Shown here in pieces: positions 1 through 8,160 of a DNA stretch of 64,000 nucleotides. The stretch is from Allobosea sp. (GTDB lineage Bacteria > Pseudomonadota > Alphaproteobacteria > Rhizobiales > Beijerinckiaceae), in contig NZ_JAFKFW010000002.1 in NCBI RefSeq assembly GCF_017308015.1, positions 124,001 to 188,000 of the forward strand, read 5' to 3'. The first letter of the stretch is position 1. Every line of letters starts with the position of its first letter. The position numbers were made by a program, and so were the translations under genes. The notes beneath the pieces are model-generated. The model saw nothing but the letters and a program-made list of their open reading frames with translations, searched no databases and had not been told where the DNA came from.

Positions 1-1
1 T

Positions 2-358
2 GCCTGCGAGGCGATCATCGGCGCGGTCTTCATCGATGGCGGCTACGAGGCCGCCCGCGCGCTGGTCGAGCGCGCCTTCGGCGAGCGTATGCTGAAGCCC
101 GCCCGCCCCTTACGCGACGCCAAGACCGCATTGCAGGAATGGGCGCAGGGCAAGGGCTACCCGACGCCGACCTATAGCGAACGCGGGCGCTCCGGCCCCG
201 ATCATGCGCCGGTCTTCGTCGTTGCGGCCAAGATCACAGGGCTCGCCGACGCCGAGGCGCGCGGCCCCTCCAAGCGGCTGGCCGAGCAGGCCGCAGCCGA
301 AGCCTTTCTCAGGCGAGAGGGCCTGTGGAACGACAACCCGGAAAGTGAGAATGTCTGA
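2..358 (+). CDS. rnc: Ribonuclease III, C-terminal part (5' truncated by window edge)
   Basis: Endoribonuclease that cuts double-stranded RNA (rRNA precursors, structured mRNAs). Only the last 118 codons are present. The first visible residues (ACEAIIGAVFIDGGY) are the end of the catalytic RNase III domain, with the conserved E-A-I-I-G-A-V-F-D/I-G-G-Y signature. They are followed by a double-stranded-RNA-binding domain from about codon 37: DAKTALQEWAQ, a central G-P-x-H-x-P-V-F strand and the C-terminal SKRLAEQAAAEAFL helix. The stop overlaps the start of era by 8 nt, the usual alphaproteobacterial rnc-era arrangement, so the two are translationally coupled. The upstream part lies outside the window. 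Confidence 0.95.
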   Translation, partial: ACEAIIGAVFIDGGYEAARALVERAFGERMLKPARPLRDAKTALQEWAQGKGYPTPTYSERGRSGPDHAPVFVVAAKITGLADAEARGPSKRLAEQAAAEAFLRREGLWNDNPESENV

Positions 359-1268
359 ATCCGATCAAGCCACGCGCTGCGGCTTCGTCGCGCTGATCGG
401 CGCGCCGAATGCCGGCAAGTCGACGCTGCTCAACCAGCTCGTCGGCGCCAAGATCTCGATCGTCTCGCGCAAAGTGCAGACGACGCGCACGCAGGTGCGC
501 GGTATCGCGCTCTCCGGCACGGCGCAGATCATCTTCGTCGACACGCCCGGCATCTTCGCGCCCAAGCGCCGGCTCGACCGCGCGATGGTGACGAGCGCCT
601 GGGGCGGCGCCACCGATGCCGACCTGATCGGCGTGCTGGTCGATGTCGCGCGCTTCGACCATGAGGAGAACACGGCGCTGTTCGAGAAGCTCGCCGAGCT
701 GAAGCAGCCGAAGTTCCTGATCCTCAACAAGATCGATACGGTGCCGAAGGAGAAGCTCCTCGCCATCACCGCGGCGGTGAACGAGCGCGGCAGCTTCGAA
801 GCGACCTTCATGGTCGCGGCGCTGACCGGCTACGGCGTCAAGGATATCCTGACCTGGCTGGAGAAGCGCCTGCCGCTCGGTCCCTGGCTCTATCCGGAGG
901 ACCAGATCTCGGATGCGCCCTTGCGCTTCCTCGCCGCCGAGATCACCCGCGAGAAGATGTTCGAGCGGCTGCATGACGAGCTGCCCTATCGCTCGACGGT
1001 CGAGACCGAGAGCTGGCAGCAGAAGCCGGACGGCTCCGTCCGTATCGAGCAGACGATCTATGTCGAGCGCGAGGGCCAGCGGAAGATCGTGCTCGGCGAA
1101 GGCGGCCAGACGATCAAGGCGATCGGCCAGAAGGCACGCGTCGAGATCGCGGAAGCCGCCGAAGCCAAGGTCCACCTCTTCCTGTTCGTGAAGGTGCGCG
1201 AGAACTGGAGCGACGACCCGGAGCGCTATCGCGAGATGGGGCTGGAATTCCCCAAGGGCAAAGCCTGA
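351..1268 (+). CDS. era: GTPase Era, ribosome assembly factor
   Basis: Essential GTPase that binds the 3' end of 16S rNA and helps mature the 30S subunit. The 305-aa product has all expected parts: P-loop GAPNAGKST at residues 17-25, the T-R-T-Q-V-R-G switch I region, DTPG in G3, NKID in G4, and a C-terminal KH domain with the GEGGQTIKAIGQKAR loop. The chosen start (MSESDQATRCGF) gives the normal family length and overlaps the rnc stop. The reading frame stays open further upstream to 204, but that part lies inside rnc and is not Era-like. Confidence 0.97.
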   Translation: MSESDQATRCGFVALIGAPNAGKSTLLNQLVGAKISIVSRKVQTTRTQVRGIALSGTAQIIFVDTPGIFAPKRRLDRAMVTSAWGGATDADLIGVLVDVARFDHEENTALFEKLAELKQPKFLILNKIDTVPKEKLLAITAAVNERGSFEATFMVAALTGYGVKDILTWLEKRLPLGPWLYPEDQISDAPLRFLAAEITREKMFERLHDELPYRSTVETESWQQKPDGSVRIEQTIYVEREGQRKIVLGEGGQTIKAIGQKARVEIAEAAEAKVHLFLFVKVRENWSDDPERYREMGLEFPKGKA

Positions 1269-1285
1269 GCGACACGGCCCCCGCG

Positions 1286-1831
1286 ATGCGCAGCGAAAAG
1301 GACAAGATGCTGGCCGGCGAGTTCTATCGCGCCGACAGCCCCGAGCTCATCGCCGACAACCGCCGCATCAGCGCCTGGATGGAGCGTTTCAACGCGACCG
1401 GCGCGGCAGCCGAAGCGCACATGCCGCTCATGCGGGAAGCCTTCGGCCATGTCGGGCGCAGCGTCGTCATCCGTCCGCCCTTCCATTGCGATTACGGCTA
1501 CAACATCAGTCTGGGCGACCGCGTCTTCCTCAATTTCAACTGCATCATCCTCGATGTCGTCGCGGTCACGATCGGCGACGGCACGCAGATCGGCCCCGGC
1601 GTGCAGATCCTGACCGCCGACCATCCGCGCGACCCAGAACAGCGCCGGCAGATGCTGGAGTTCGGACGCCCGGTCTCGATCGGCCGCAATGTCTGGATCG
1701 GCGGCGGCGCGATCATTCTGCCGGGCGTCACGATCGGTGACGATGCCATCATCGGCGCGGGCAGCGTGGTCACGCGCGACGTGCCGACCGGCGCCACGGC
1801 CGTCGGCAATCCGGCACGCCTACGGCCCTGA
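1286..1831 (+). CDS. Sugar O-acetyltransferase, NodL/Maa type
   Basis: A 181-aa acetyl-CoA-dependent O-acetyltransferase of the left-handed beta-helix family (maltose/galactoside acetyltransferase, NodL). The N-terminal helical cap (M-L-A-G-E-F-Y, D-x-E-L) is the Maa domain. It is followed by hexapeptide repeats (VVAVTIGDGTQIGPGVQI, IGRNVWIGGGAIILPGVTIGDDAIIGAGSVVTRDVP) and the TADHP motif, which carries the catalytic His. It starts 17 nt after era on the same strand and is probably co-transcribed with it. The physiological acceptor sugar cannot be told from sequence. Confidence 0.88.
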   Translation: MRSEKDKMLAGEFYRADSPELIADNRRISAWMERFNATGAAAEAHMPLMREAFGHVGRSVVIRPPFHCDYGYNISLGDRVFLNFNCIILDVVAVTIGDGTQIGPGVQILTADHPRDPEQRRQMLEFGRPVSIGRNVWIGGGAIILPGVTIGDDAIIGAGSVVTRDVPTGATAVGNPARLRP

Positions 1832-1968
1832 CGTAACGTGGAATTGAGCTGCGTCAGTGTGCCACGGCCGCCCTTGCAACTTGTCAAAGTTCAGTCATGA
1901 AACGACATTGTTAGAACGCGTTTTGCGTCCATTTTTTGCCCAAAGATATTTCAGCAGGAGTAATTGCC

Positions 1969-2607
1969 ATGAGCGCCGCACCGCGCATCGCGCTGTTCAT
2001 CGATGGCGCCAATCTCTACGCCACATCGAAGCAGCTCGGCTTCGACATGGACTACCGGCGCCTGCTGCGGGAGTTTCAGGGCCGCGGTAACCTGATCCGC
2101 GCCTTCTATTTCACCACATTGGTGGAAAGCGAAGAGTACTCCTCGATCAGACCGCTGGTCGACTGGCTCGACTATAACGGCTACCGGGTCATCACCAAGG
2201 CGGCCAAAGAATTCACCGATGCCACCGGCCGGCGCCGGATCAAAGGCAACATGGATATCGAGCTGGCGATCGAGATGCTGGAACTCGCACCGCATCTCGA
2301 CCAGATCTACCTGTTCTCCGGCGACGGCGATTTCCGCCCGCTGGTCGAGGCGGTGCAGCGCAAGGGCGTCAAGGTTTCGGTGGTCTCGACGATCTCGACC
2401 AATCCGCCGATGGTCTCGGACGAGTTGCGCCGGCAATGCGACGAATTCGTCGATCTCGCCCAGCTCATGCAGAAGATCGGGCGCGACCCGGGCGAACGTG
2501 CGGGCCGCAGCGCCGGCCCGGCGGGCGGAGCGCCGGTCACGCCTGGTAACCCGTCACTGGAGCGCCGCTACGGTATTCGCCAGGGCGACGAGCCGGCCGA
2601 GGGGTAG
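1969..2607 (+). CDS. NYN-domain protein (LabA/DUF88 family), predicted RNase
   Basis: A 212-aa protein of the LabA/PF01936 NYN family, which has a PIN-like fold and is generally thought to act on RNA. The acidic residues expected for metal binding are present: FIDGANLY near the N-terminus, GNMDIELAIEML in the middle and FSGDGDF after it. The C-terminal about 40 residues are Gly/Ala/Pro-rich and probably disordered. The start at 1969 is chosen because CAGGAG lies 8 nt upstream; an in-frame TTG at 1936 has no such site. It converges on smpB with only 9 nt between the stops. Its target in this organism is unknown. Confidence 0.85.
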   Translation: MSAAPRIALFIDGANLYATSKQLGFDMDYRRLLREFQGRGNLIRAFYFTTLVESEEYSSIRPLVDWLDYNGYRVITKAAKEFTDATGRRRIKGNMDIELAIEMLELAPHLDQIYLFSGDGDFRPLVEAVQRKGVKVSVVSTISTNPPMVSDELRRQCDEFVDLAQLMQKIGRDPGERAGRSAGPAGGAPVTPGNPSLERRYGIRQGDEPAEG

Positions 2608-2616
2608 CCGTCAGCC

Positions 2617-3090
2617 CTACCCGCCCGTCTTCAAGAGCCGCTGCTTGTCGCGGTTCCAGTCACGGGTCTTCTCGGTCTCGCGCTTGTCGTGGAGCTTCTT
2701 GCCGCGACCGAGGCCGAGTTCGATCTTCGCCCGGCCCTTCTCGTTGAAATAGACCTTCAGCGGGATCACGGTGTAGCCCTCGCGCTGGATCGCGCCCATC
2801 AGCTTGTGAATCTGGCGGCGGTGCAGCAGCAGCTTCCGCGGCCGGCGGACCTCGTGGTTGAAGCGGTTCGCCTCGAGATATTCGGGAATGTAGGAGTTGA
2901 AGAGCCAGAGTTCGTCCCCCATCGGGCCGGCATAGCTCTCGCCGATCGTCGCGCGGCCACCGCGCAAAGACTTGACCTCCGTGCCCTGCAGGGCAAGGCC
3001 GGCCTCGATCGTCTCCTTGATCTCGTAATTGAAGCGCGCCTTGCGGTTATCCGCCGCCAGACGATAGCGCTCCGGATCGGGTTTCTTCAT
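2617..3090 (-). CDS. smpB: SsrA-binding protein SmpB
   Basis: Partner of tmRNA in trans-translation; it brings tmRNA to stalled ribosomes. The 157-aa product matches the family along its whole length: [10 protein letters not shown] near the N-terminus, [10 protein letters not shown], the GxxxIxxSYA segment, [17 protein letters not shown] (here [13 protein letters not shown]), the [29 protein letters not shown] block and a basic C-terminal tail. It lies downstream of dapA on the same strand with 164 nt between; the same order is seen in many Rhizobiales. No tmRNA gene was seen in the window. Confidence 0.96.
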   Translation of the reverse strand: MKKPDPERYRLAADNRKARFNYEIKETIEAGLALQGTEVKSLRGGRATIGESYAGPMGDELWLFNSYIPEYLEANRFNHEVRRPRKLLLHRRQIHKLMGAIQREGYTVIPLKVYFNEKGRAKIELGLGRGKKLHDKRETEKTRDWNRDKQRLLKTGG

Positions 3091-3254
3091 GCCGTTCCGC
3101 TGAATCCATCTTGTCTGACCGGCACTGCCAGCACCTGAGAATCCGATTCGGGATCGGCCCCCAAGCCTCTGAAAAGGCCGGTCTTGTCATTCTCCCGCTC
3201 GCCACGATCGGCCAAGCGAATGACCGCGCCTGCCGGCGCGGCCACCTACCCTAT

Positions 3255-4148
3255 CTAGGCATTCAACAGCCCGGCGAAAACCATCGCCTCCCGGATCACC
3301 TTGCCCGTCGCCGGGGTTACCGGCATGAGCGGCAGGCGAACCTCCTCCTCGATGCGGCCGAGCAACGCAAGGCCGTGCTTGGCGCCGGCGAGGCCGGGTT
3401 CCTTGAAGATCGCATCATGAAGCGGCACCAGCCGGTCCTGCACCTTGAGCGCGCCGGCATAGTCGCCCTTCTGGACAGCCTCCATCAGGTCGGCGCAAAG
3501 GCGCGGCGCGACATTGGCGACGACCGAGATGCAGCCATGGCCGCCGGCCGCCATATAGGAGAGCGCGGTCATGTCCTCGCCGGAGAGCTGGATGAAATCC
3601 GGCCCCATGGCGTGGCGCTGCTGCGAGACCCGCGCAAGGTTGGCGGTGGCGTCCTTGACGCCGGCGATGTTCTTCAGCTCATAGAGCCGCGTCATCGTCT
3701 CGACCGACATGTCCACGACCGAGCGCGGCGGGATGTTGTAGATGATGATCGGAATGCCGATCGCATCGTTCACCGCCTTGAAGTGCTGGTACATGCCCTC
3801 CTGGGTCGGCTTGTTGTAATAGGGAGTGACCACGAGCACGGCGTCGGCGCCAGCCTTCTCGGCATGGACGGCGAGGTCGATCGCCTCGATCGTGCTGTTC
3901 GAGCCGGCACCGGCGATGACCGGGACGCGGCCGTTGTTCTGGTCGATGACGATCTCGACGACGCGCTTGTGCTCGTCATGCGACAGGGTCGGGCTCTCGC
4001 CGGTGGTGCCGACGGGCACGAGCCCGGTCGAGCCATTCTCGATCTGCCATTCGATCAGCGCGCGTAGTGCCTCCTCGTCGACCTCGCCGGATTTGAACGG
4101 CGTGACCAGAGCGGGCATCGAGCCGGTAAAGGCAATGTGCTTGGTCAT
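3255..4148 (-). CDS. dapA: 4-hydroxy-tetrahydrodipicolinate synthase
   Basis: Condenses pyruvate with aspartate semialdehyde, the first committed step of lysine and meso-diaminopimelate synthesis. The 297-aa TIM-barrel protein has the Schiff-base lysine K165 in GVKDAT, the catalytic tyrosine Y137 in IIIYNIPP, the two threonines of GTTGES (48-49) and the VTPYYNKP motif. The start MTKHIAF gives the family length; the open frame upstream (to 4229) is not conserved-looking. Aspartokinase, which feeds the same pathway, is encoded at 42518-43756 but is not linked. Confidence 0.96.
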   Translation of the reverse strand: MTKHIAFTGSMPALVTPFKSGEVDEEALRALIEWQIENGSTGLVPVGTTGESPTLSHDEHKRVVEIVIDQNNGRVPVIAGAGSNSTIEAIDLAVHAEKAGADAVLVVTPYYNKPTQEGMYQHFKAVNDAIGIPIIIYNIPPRSVVDMSVETMTRLYELKNIAGVKDATANLARVSQQRHAMGPDFIQLSGEDMTALSYMAAGGHGCISVVANVAPRLCADLMEAVQKGDYAGALKVQDRLVPLHDAIFKEPGLAGAKHGLALLGRIEEEVRLPLMPVTPATGKVIREAMVFAGLLNA

Positions 4149-4319
4149 GAGCGGCGATCCTGAAGGCGAAAACGCAGGTTGCAAGGCCGCCACACATAAA
4201 CCGTCGTTCCGCCAAGGCAAAGCCGGCAAGCCATGAAAATCCGTGGCCGCATAGTTAAGCGTTCATAAACCGCCTTACCCGACCATCGACAGACATCCGC
4301 ACCAGCCCGGAGCCGTGCC

Positions 4320-6395
4320 ATGGCCTCGCCTGCCGCCGCGAGGAGACTGATCTGCCTGCTGCTGCCCGCCCTGCTCTCGACGTCCTCGACGCGAGCGGGC
4401 GATGACGGCATGCTCGCGACCCAACGCAAGCTCGCGATGCTTGGCGATATCGAAGCCACCGGCGCATTGCCCTATCCGGCCCAGGGGTTGCGGGGCGACG
4501 ACGCCGTCAATGTCGAGGCAGTGAAGACTGCCGTCGCCGCCTATCGTCGCGGCGCGCTCGCCGAAGGCGACGATCTCGCGGCGCGGATCGACGATCGTTC
4601 GACACGCTCGCTGCTCGAATGGGTGGCTATCCATGCCAATGCCGGCGCGGTGCCGTTCCTGCGGATCGACGCCTTCCTGCGCGAGCATCCGAACTATCCG
4701 GCCACAACCCGCTTTCGACGCCGTGCCGAGGAAATGCTGATCGCCGAAAAGAAGAACCCGGCCATCGTGCGCGCCTTCTTTCATGGTCAGCAGCCGCTCT
4801 CGGCGGCCGGGCGGATCGCGCTGGCCATCGCGCTGAAGGATGAAGGCAAGGCCGAAGAGGCCGATGCCCTCATCCGCCGGAGCTGGCGCAAGGACGCTTT
4901 CGGGCAGGCGCTGGAAAAGATCGCCCTCAAGACGTTCGAGACAACGCTCACCAAGGATGATCATCGCCTGCGCACCGAGCGCCTCCTGTTCCGCGCGAAT
5001 GGCGAGGCGGCCCTGCGTAACGCGGCCCGCGTCTCTGCGGATTACGTCGCGCTGGCCAAGGCGCGGCTCGCAAGCGCCAAAGCGCGCCGGCCGATCTCCG
5101 AAAAGCTGATTGCCGCGGTGCCGGCTTCTCTGCGTGGCGATATCTCCTTCGCCTTCCTGCAGGCTCAGCAGGCGCGCCGCGGCGACAAGCTCGACGATGC
5201 CGTGAAGGCGCTGACGGCGATCCCGCGCGATCCGGCTCTGCTCGGCGACGGCGACGGCTGGTGGGAGGAGCGGCGCATCATCGCGCGCAAGCTGCTCGAC
5301 GCCGGCCAGCCGCAGAAAGCCTATGAGGTCTCGTCCGGCCATGGCGCAGAGGATGCGGCCGAGCGGATCGAAGCAGAGTGGCATGCCGGCTTCCTCGCGC
5401 TGCGCTTCCTCAAGAAGCCGGATGTGGCGCTCAAGCATTTCGATGCGGCCGCCGGCATCGCCGAGACGCCGATCTCGGTGGCGCGCGCGGCCTACTGGCA
5501 GGGCCGTGCCTATGAGGAACTCGGCAAGGCCGAAGAAGCCAAAGCCGCCTTCGGCAAGGCATCGGAACAGCCGATCGCCTATTATGGGCAACTGGCGCGG
5601 GCCAGACTCGGCCTCCCCGATCTGCCGCTGCGGCGCACGGTGGCGGCGGGACTCGAGACCTTGCCGGGTCACCAGGCCGTGCGCCTGCTCTACCGCATCG
5701 GCCAGCGCGATCTCGCGACACTGATGCTGAACGACCTGGCGCAGCGCCTGCACACCACTGAGGCGCTGGAGGCAATCGCGGCCATCGCCCGGCGCGAGAC
5801 CGATGCGCGCGCGCAGGTCGGCATCGGCAAGGCGGCGCTGCAACGCGGCTTCCCGCTCGACATGGCGGCCTATCCGGTCAACGGCATTCCGGAATTCGAC
5901 GTGCTCGGCGACCCGATGGAGCGGGCCATCGTCCACGCCATCGCCCGGCAGGAGAGCGCCTTCGACCCGACCGCGATGTCCCATGCCGGCGCGCGTGGCC
6001 TGATGCAGATGATGCCGGCGACGGCCCGCGAGACGGCAAGGCGCGCGAGCCTGCCCTTCGACTGGGAGAAGCTCGGAAAAGACCCGCTCTATGCGGCTCG
6101 GATGGGCGCGGCGCATCTCAACGACCTGCTCAAGGAATGGCGCGGCTCCTATATCCTGACCTTCGCCGCCTATAATGCCGGCTCGCCCAATGTGAAAAAA
6201 TGGACCGTCGCCTATGGCGATCCGCGCGATCCCGAAGTCGATGCGATCGACTGGGTCGAGCGCATCCCCTTCTCCGAAACGCGCAACTACGTCCAGCGTG
6301 TGATGGAGAACCTGCAGGTCTATCGCGAGCGCCTGAACCAGCGCACCGCCTATCTGATCGACTACGACCTGAAGCGCGGCGGCAAGCGGGACTGA
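4320..6395 (+). CDS. slt: Soluble lytic murein transglycosylase
   Basis: Periplasmic enzyme that cleaves the MurNAc-GlcNAc bond of peptidoglycan and forms 1,6-anhydro ends. The 691-aa product begins with a signal peptide (about residues 1-26, hydrophobic CLLLPALLS). A long alpha-helical superhelical region (about 30-520) rich in Ala/Lys/Glu follows, and then a C-terminal SLT domain. The catalytic glutamate is E545 in ARQESAFDP, followed by the S-H-A-G-A-R-G-L-M-Q-M-M-P signature, AYNAG and the FSETRNYVQRV motif. The gene is divergent from dapA and followed by an alpha/beta hydrolase. Confidence 0.93.
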   Translation: MASPAAARRLICLLLPALLSTSSTRAGDDGMLATQRKLAMLGDIEATGALPYPAQGLRGDDAVNVEAVKTAVAAYRRGALAEGDDLAARIDDRSTRSLLEWVAIHANAGAVPFLRIDAFLREHPNYPATTRFRRRAEEMLIAEKKNPAIVRAFFHGQQPLSAAGRIALAIALKDEGKAEEADALIRRSWRKDAFGQALEKIALKTFETTLTKDDHRLRTERLLFRANGEAALRNAARVSADYVALAKARLASAKARRPISEKLIAAVPASLRGDISFAFLQAQQARRGDKLDDAVKALTAIPRDPALLGDGDGWWEERRIIARKLLDAGQPQKAYEVSSGHGAEDAAERIEAEWHAGFLALRFLKKPDVALKHFDAAAGIAETPISVARAAYWQGRAYEELGKAEEAKAAFGKASEQPIAYYGQLARARLGLPDLPLRRTVAAGLETLPGHQAVRLLYRIGQRDLATLMLNDLAQRLHTTEALEAIAAIARRETDARAQVGIGKAALQRGFPLDMAAYPVNGIPEFDVLGDPMERAIVHAIARQESAFDPTAMSHAGARGLMQMMPATARETARRASLPFDWEKLGKDPLYAARMGAAHLNDLLKEWRGSYILTFAAYNAGSPNVKKWTVAYGDPRDPEVDAIDWVERIPFSETRNYVQRVMENLQVYRERLNQRTAYLIDYDLKRGGKRD

Positions 6396-6495
6396 AAAGC
6401 CGCCGGCTGGGCACCGTTCGACAGCGCCGGCTTCCGCACGCACCGTCGCCATGGTTAGGTTCGCTCCCGCCGTTTCCGCCTTTCCCGAGTCCGCC

Positions 6496-7389
6496 ATGAC
6501 GTCCGAAACCGGTTTCACTTCCCGCTTCATCAGCGCCAGCGACGGACTCAAGCTGCACGTTCGCGATTACGGACCACCAGCCGCAACCACGCTGCCGGTC
6601 ATCTGTCTGCCCGGTTTCGCCCGCACCGCCGCCGATTTCCACGAACTGGCACTCGCCCTCGCCGAGGACGAGGCCAGGCCGCGCCGCGTGCTGGCACTGG
6701 ACTATCGCGGGCGCGGACTCTCCGAATACGACAAGAACTGGAAGAACTACGACATCCGCATCGAGCTCGACGACCTCGTCCAGGTGCTGATCGCCGGCGG
6801 CATCGAGCAGGCCGTGTTCGTCGGCACCTCGCGTGGCGGGCTGTTGACGATGGCGCTGGCGGCGGCACGGCCCGCCACGATCCGGGGCGTCATCTTCAAC
6901 GATGTCGGTCCGGTGATCGATGCGCGCGGCCTGCTGCGCATTCGCGGCTATGTCGGCAAGCTGCCGGCCCCGCGCAGCTTTCAGGAAGGAGCGGAAATCC
7001 TGAAGCGGCTTTCCGACCAGCAATTCCCGCTTCTCCGCGAAGAAGAATGGGAGATGATGGCGCGCCGCACCTGGACGGATCGCGACGGCACCCTGAAGCC
7101 CGACTACGACGTCCGGCTGATGAAGGTGCTGGAGGAGCTTGACCTGGAAGCGCCACTGCCGGTGCTCTGGGCCTATTTCGACGCGCTCAAAACCGTGCCG
7201 ATGCTGGCGATCCGCGGGGCCAATTCCGACCTTCTGGCGGAGAAGACCCTGGAGGATATGGCCGAGCGCCATCCCGACTGCGAAATTTACACCGCCCCGG
7301 GCCAGGGCCATGCCCCGCTGCTCGGCAGCAAGGACATGATCCGGCGAATCGCCAAGCTGGTCACCCGGGCCGAGCGCCGCACCGGCTGA
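6496..7389 (+). CDS. Alpha/beta hydrolase
   Basis: A 297-aa alpha/beta-hydrolase-fold protein. The nucleophile elbow is GTSRGG (S112), the oxyanion region is C-L-P-G-F-A-R, and a late histidine sits in GQGHAPLL near residue 275. The LDYRGRGLSEYD stretch is typical of the haloalkane-dehalogenase/esterase-like branch. The substrate cannot be assigned. Starting at MTSETG is preferred because the 15 residues before it look like leader sequence; an ATG at 6451 is also in frame. It lies 100 nt downstream of slt on the same strand and meets the next gene tail to tail with a 6-nt gap. Confidence 0.8.
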   Translation: MTSETGFTSRFISASDGLKLHVRDYGPPAATTLPVICLPGFARTAADFHELALALAEDEARPRRVLALDYRGRGLSEYDKNWKNYDIRIELDDLVQVLIAGGIEQAVFVGTSRGGLLTMALAAARPATIRGVIFNDVGPVIDARGLLRIRGYVGKLPAPRSFQEGAEILKRLSDQQFPLLREEEWEMMARRTWTDRDGTLKPDYDVRLMKVLEELDLEAPLPVLWAYFDALKTVPMLAIRGANSDLLAEKTLEDMAERHPDCEIYTAPGQGHAPLLGSKDMIRRIAKLVTRAERRTG

Positions 7390-7395
7390 TCCGGT

Positions 7396-8151
7396 TCAGG
7401 GCTTCGGGTTCTTGGCCTCGGCGATCTCGGCGACATTACCCTGTCCAGCCGTGCCGTCGTCACGCGAGCTTTCAACCTCCCCCGCCTTGGCCCGTTTGGC
7501 GAACTCCGTCTCGGTTCCCGCCGCCAGCAGCCTGGCTTGGCCGACCCAGTCCTCGCGCTCGATGCGGCCGGGAAAGGCGAGATAGCCGCCGATCCACTCG
7601 ACATTCTCTGGCATCCAGCTCGCGATCTGCTCGAAATGCCAGATGCCGAGACCATGCAGGCGGCCCTCGTTCTGGCGGCCGATCCCCTTGATCAGCTTGA
7701 GATCGTCGGGTGTGCCGCCACGGGCAGAGGCGAGTCCAGCGGGACGCTGGCCGGGCAGCTCCGCTTCATTTTCGACGGGCTGCAATCGGGGCGGCTGTCC
7801 CGCGATCGGTGCTGTCGGCACAGGGCTAGCCGCAGCAACCGGTTGCGGAGCTGTGGCGGGTACGACACGCGGCTGCGCCGCAGCCGGCTTCCGGACTAGG
7901 CCGGCACAGACGCACCCCACCCAATAGGCGGCTGTGAACAGCAATGCAGTCTCGACCCAGGTTGCCGGCATGCCGTTCAGCAGCTGGAGCCAGGATGCGG
8001 CGGCGCCGGCAATCCACAGCACGGCCAGAATGCTCCAGGCACCGCTCCAGAAGCGGGCCTTGCCGCCGTCATGGCTGATCCAGCCCATGGCAAAGCCAAG
8101 GCCGAAGGCGGCGAGCAGGAACCAGACGAACTGGCTGGCGAGATAGAGCAT
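7396..8151 (-). CDS. Membrane protein with helix-hairpin-helix-like C-terminal domain
   Basis: A 251-aa protein of unknown role. Two or three hydrophobic segments occupy roughly residues 1-85 (LYLASQFVWFLLAAFGLGFA; a second around WSILAVLWIAG; a third around ALLFTAAYWVGCV). A Pro/Ala-rich linker follows to about 150. The C-terminal domain contains DDLKLIKGIGRQNEGRLHGLGIWHFEQIA, the pattern of the DUF4332/HhH domain found in many alphaproteobacterial membrane proteins. A typical W-I-G-G-Y-L-A-F-P-G-R-I segment comes after it. The gene lies 9 nt downstream of the OmpA-family gene and is almost surely co-transcribed with it. The HhH fold can bind DNA, but in this family it may be a protein-interaction module. 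Confidence 0.75.
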   Translation of the reverse strand: MLYLASQFVWFLLAAFGLGFAMGWISHDGGKARFWSGAWSILAVLWIAGAAASWLQLLNGMPATWVETALLFTAAYWVGCVCAGLVRKPAAAQPRVVPATAPQPVAAASPVPTAPIAGQPPRLQPVENEAELPGQRPAGLASARGGTPDDLKLIKGIGRQNEGRLHGLGIWHFEQIASWMPENVEWIGGYLAFPGRIEREDWVGQARLLAAGTETEFAKRAKAGEVESSRDDGTAGQGNVAEIAEAKNPKP

Positions 8152-8160
8152 GACAGCCTC

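Noticed and set aside
204-350. N-terminal extension of Era in the same frame
   Set aside because: It lies inside rnc in another frame and is Arg/Ser-rich. The start at 351 gives the normal Era N-terminus.
3091-3254. Possible tmRNA or small RNA between smpB and dapA
   Set aside because: No tRNA-like ends or tag-peptide frame seen; only ordinary intergenic sequence.
4275-6551. Long open frame antisense to the lytic transglycosylase gene
   Set aside because: It has no domain signatures, and long antisense frames are common in high-GC coding sequence. The plus-strand gene has signal peptide and SLT catalytic motifs.
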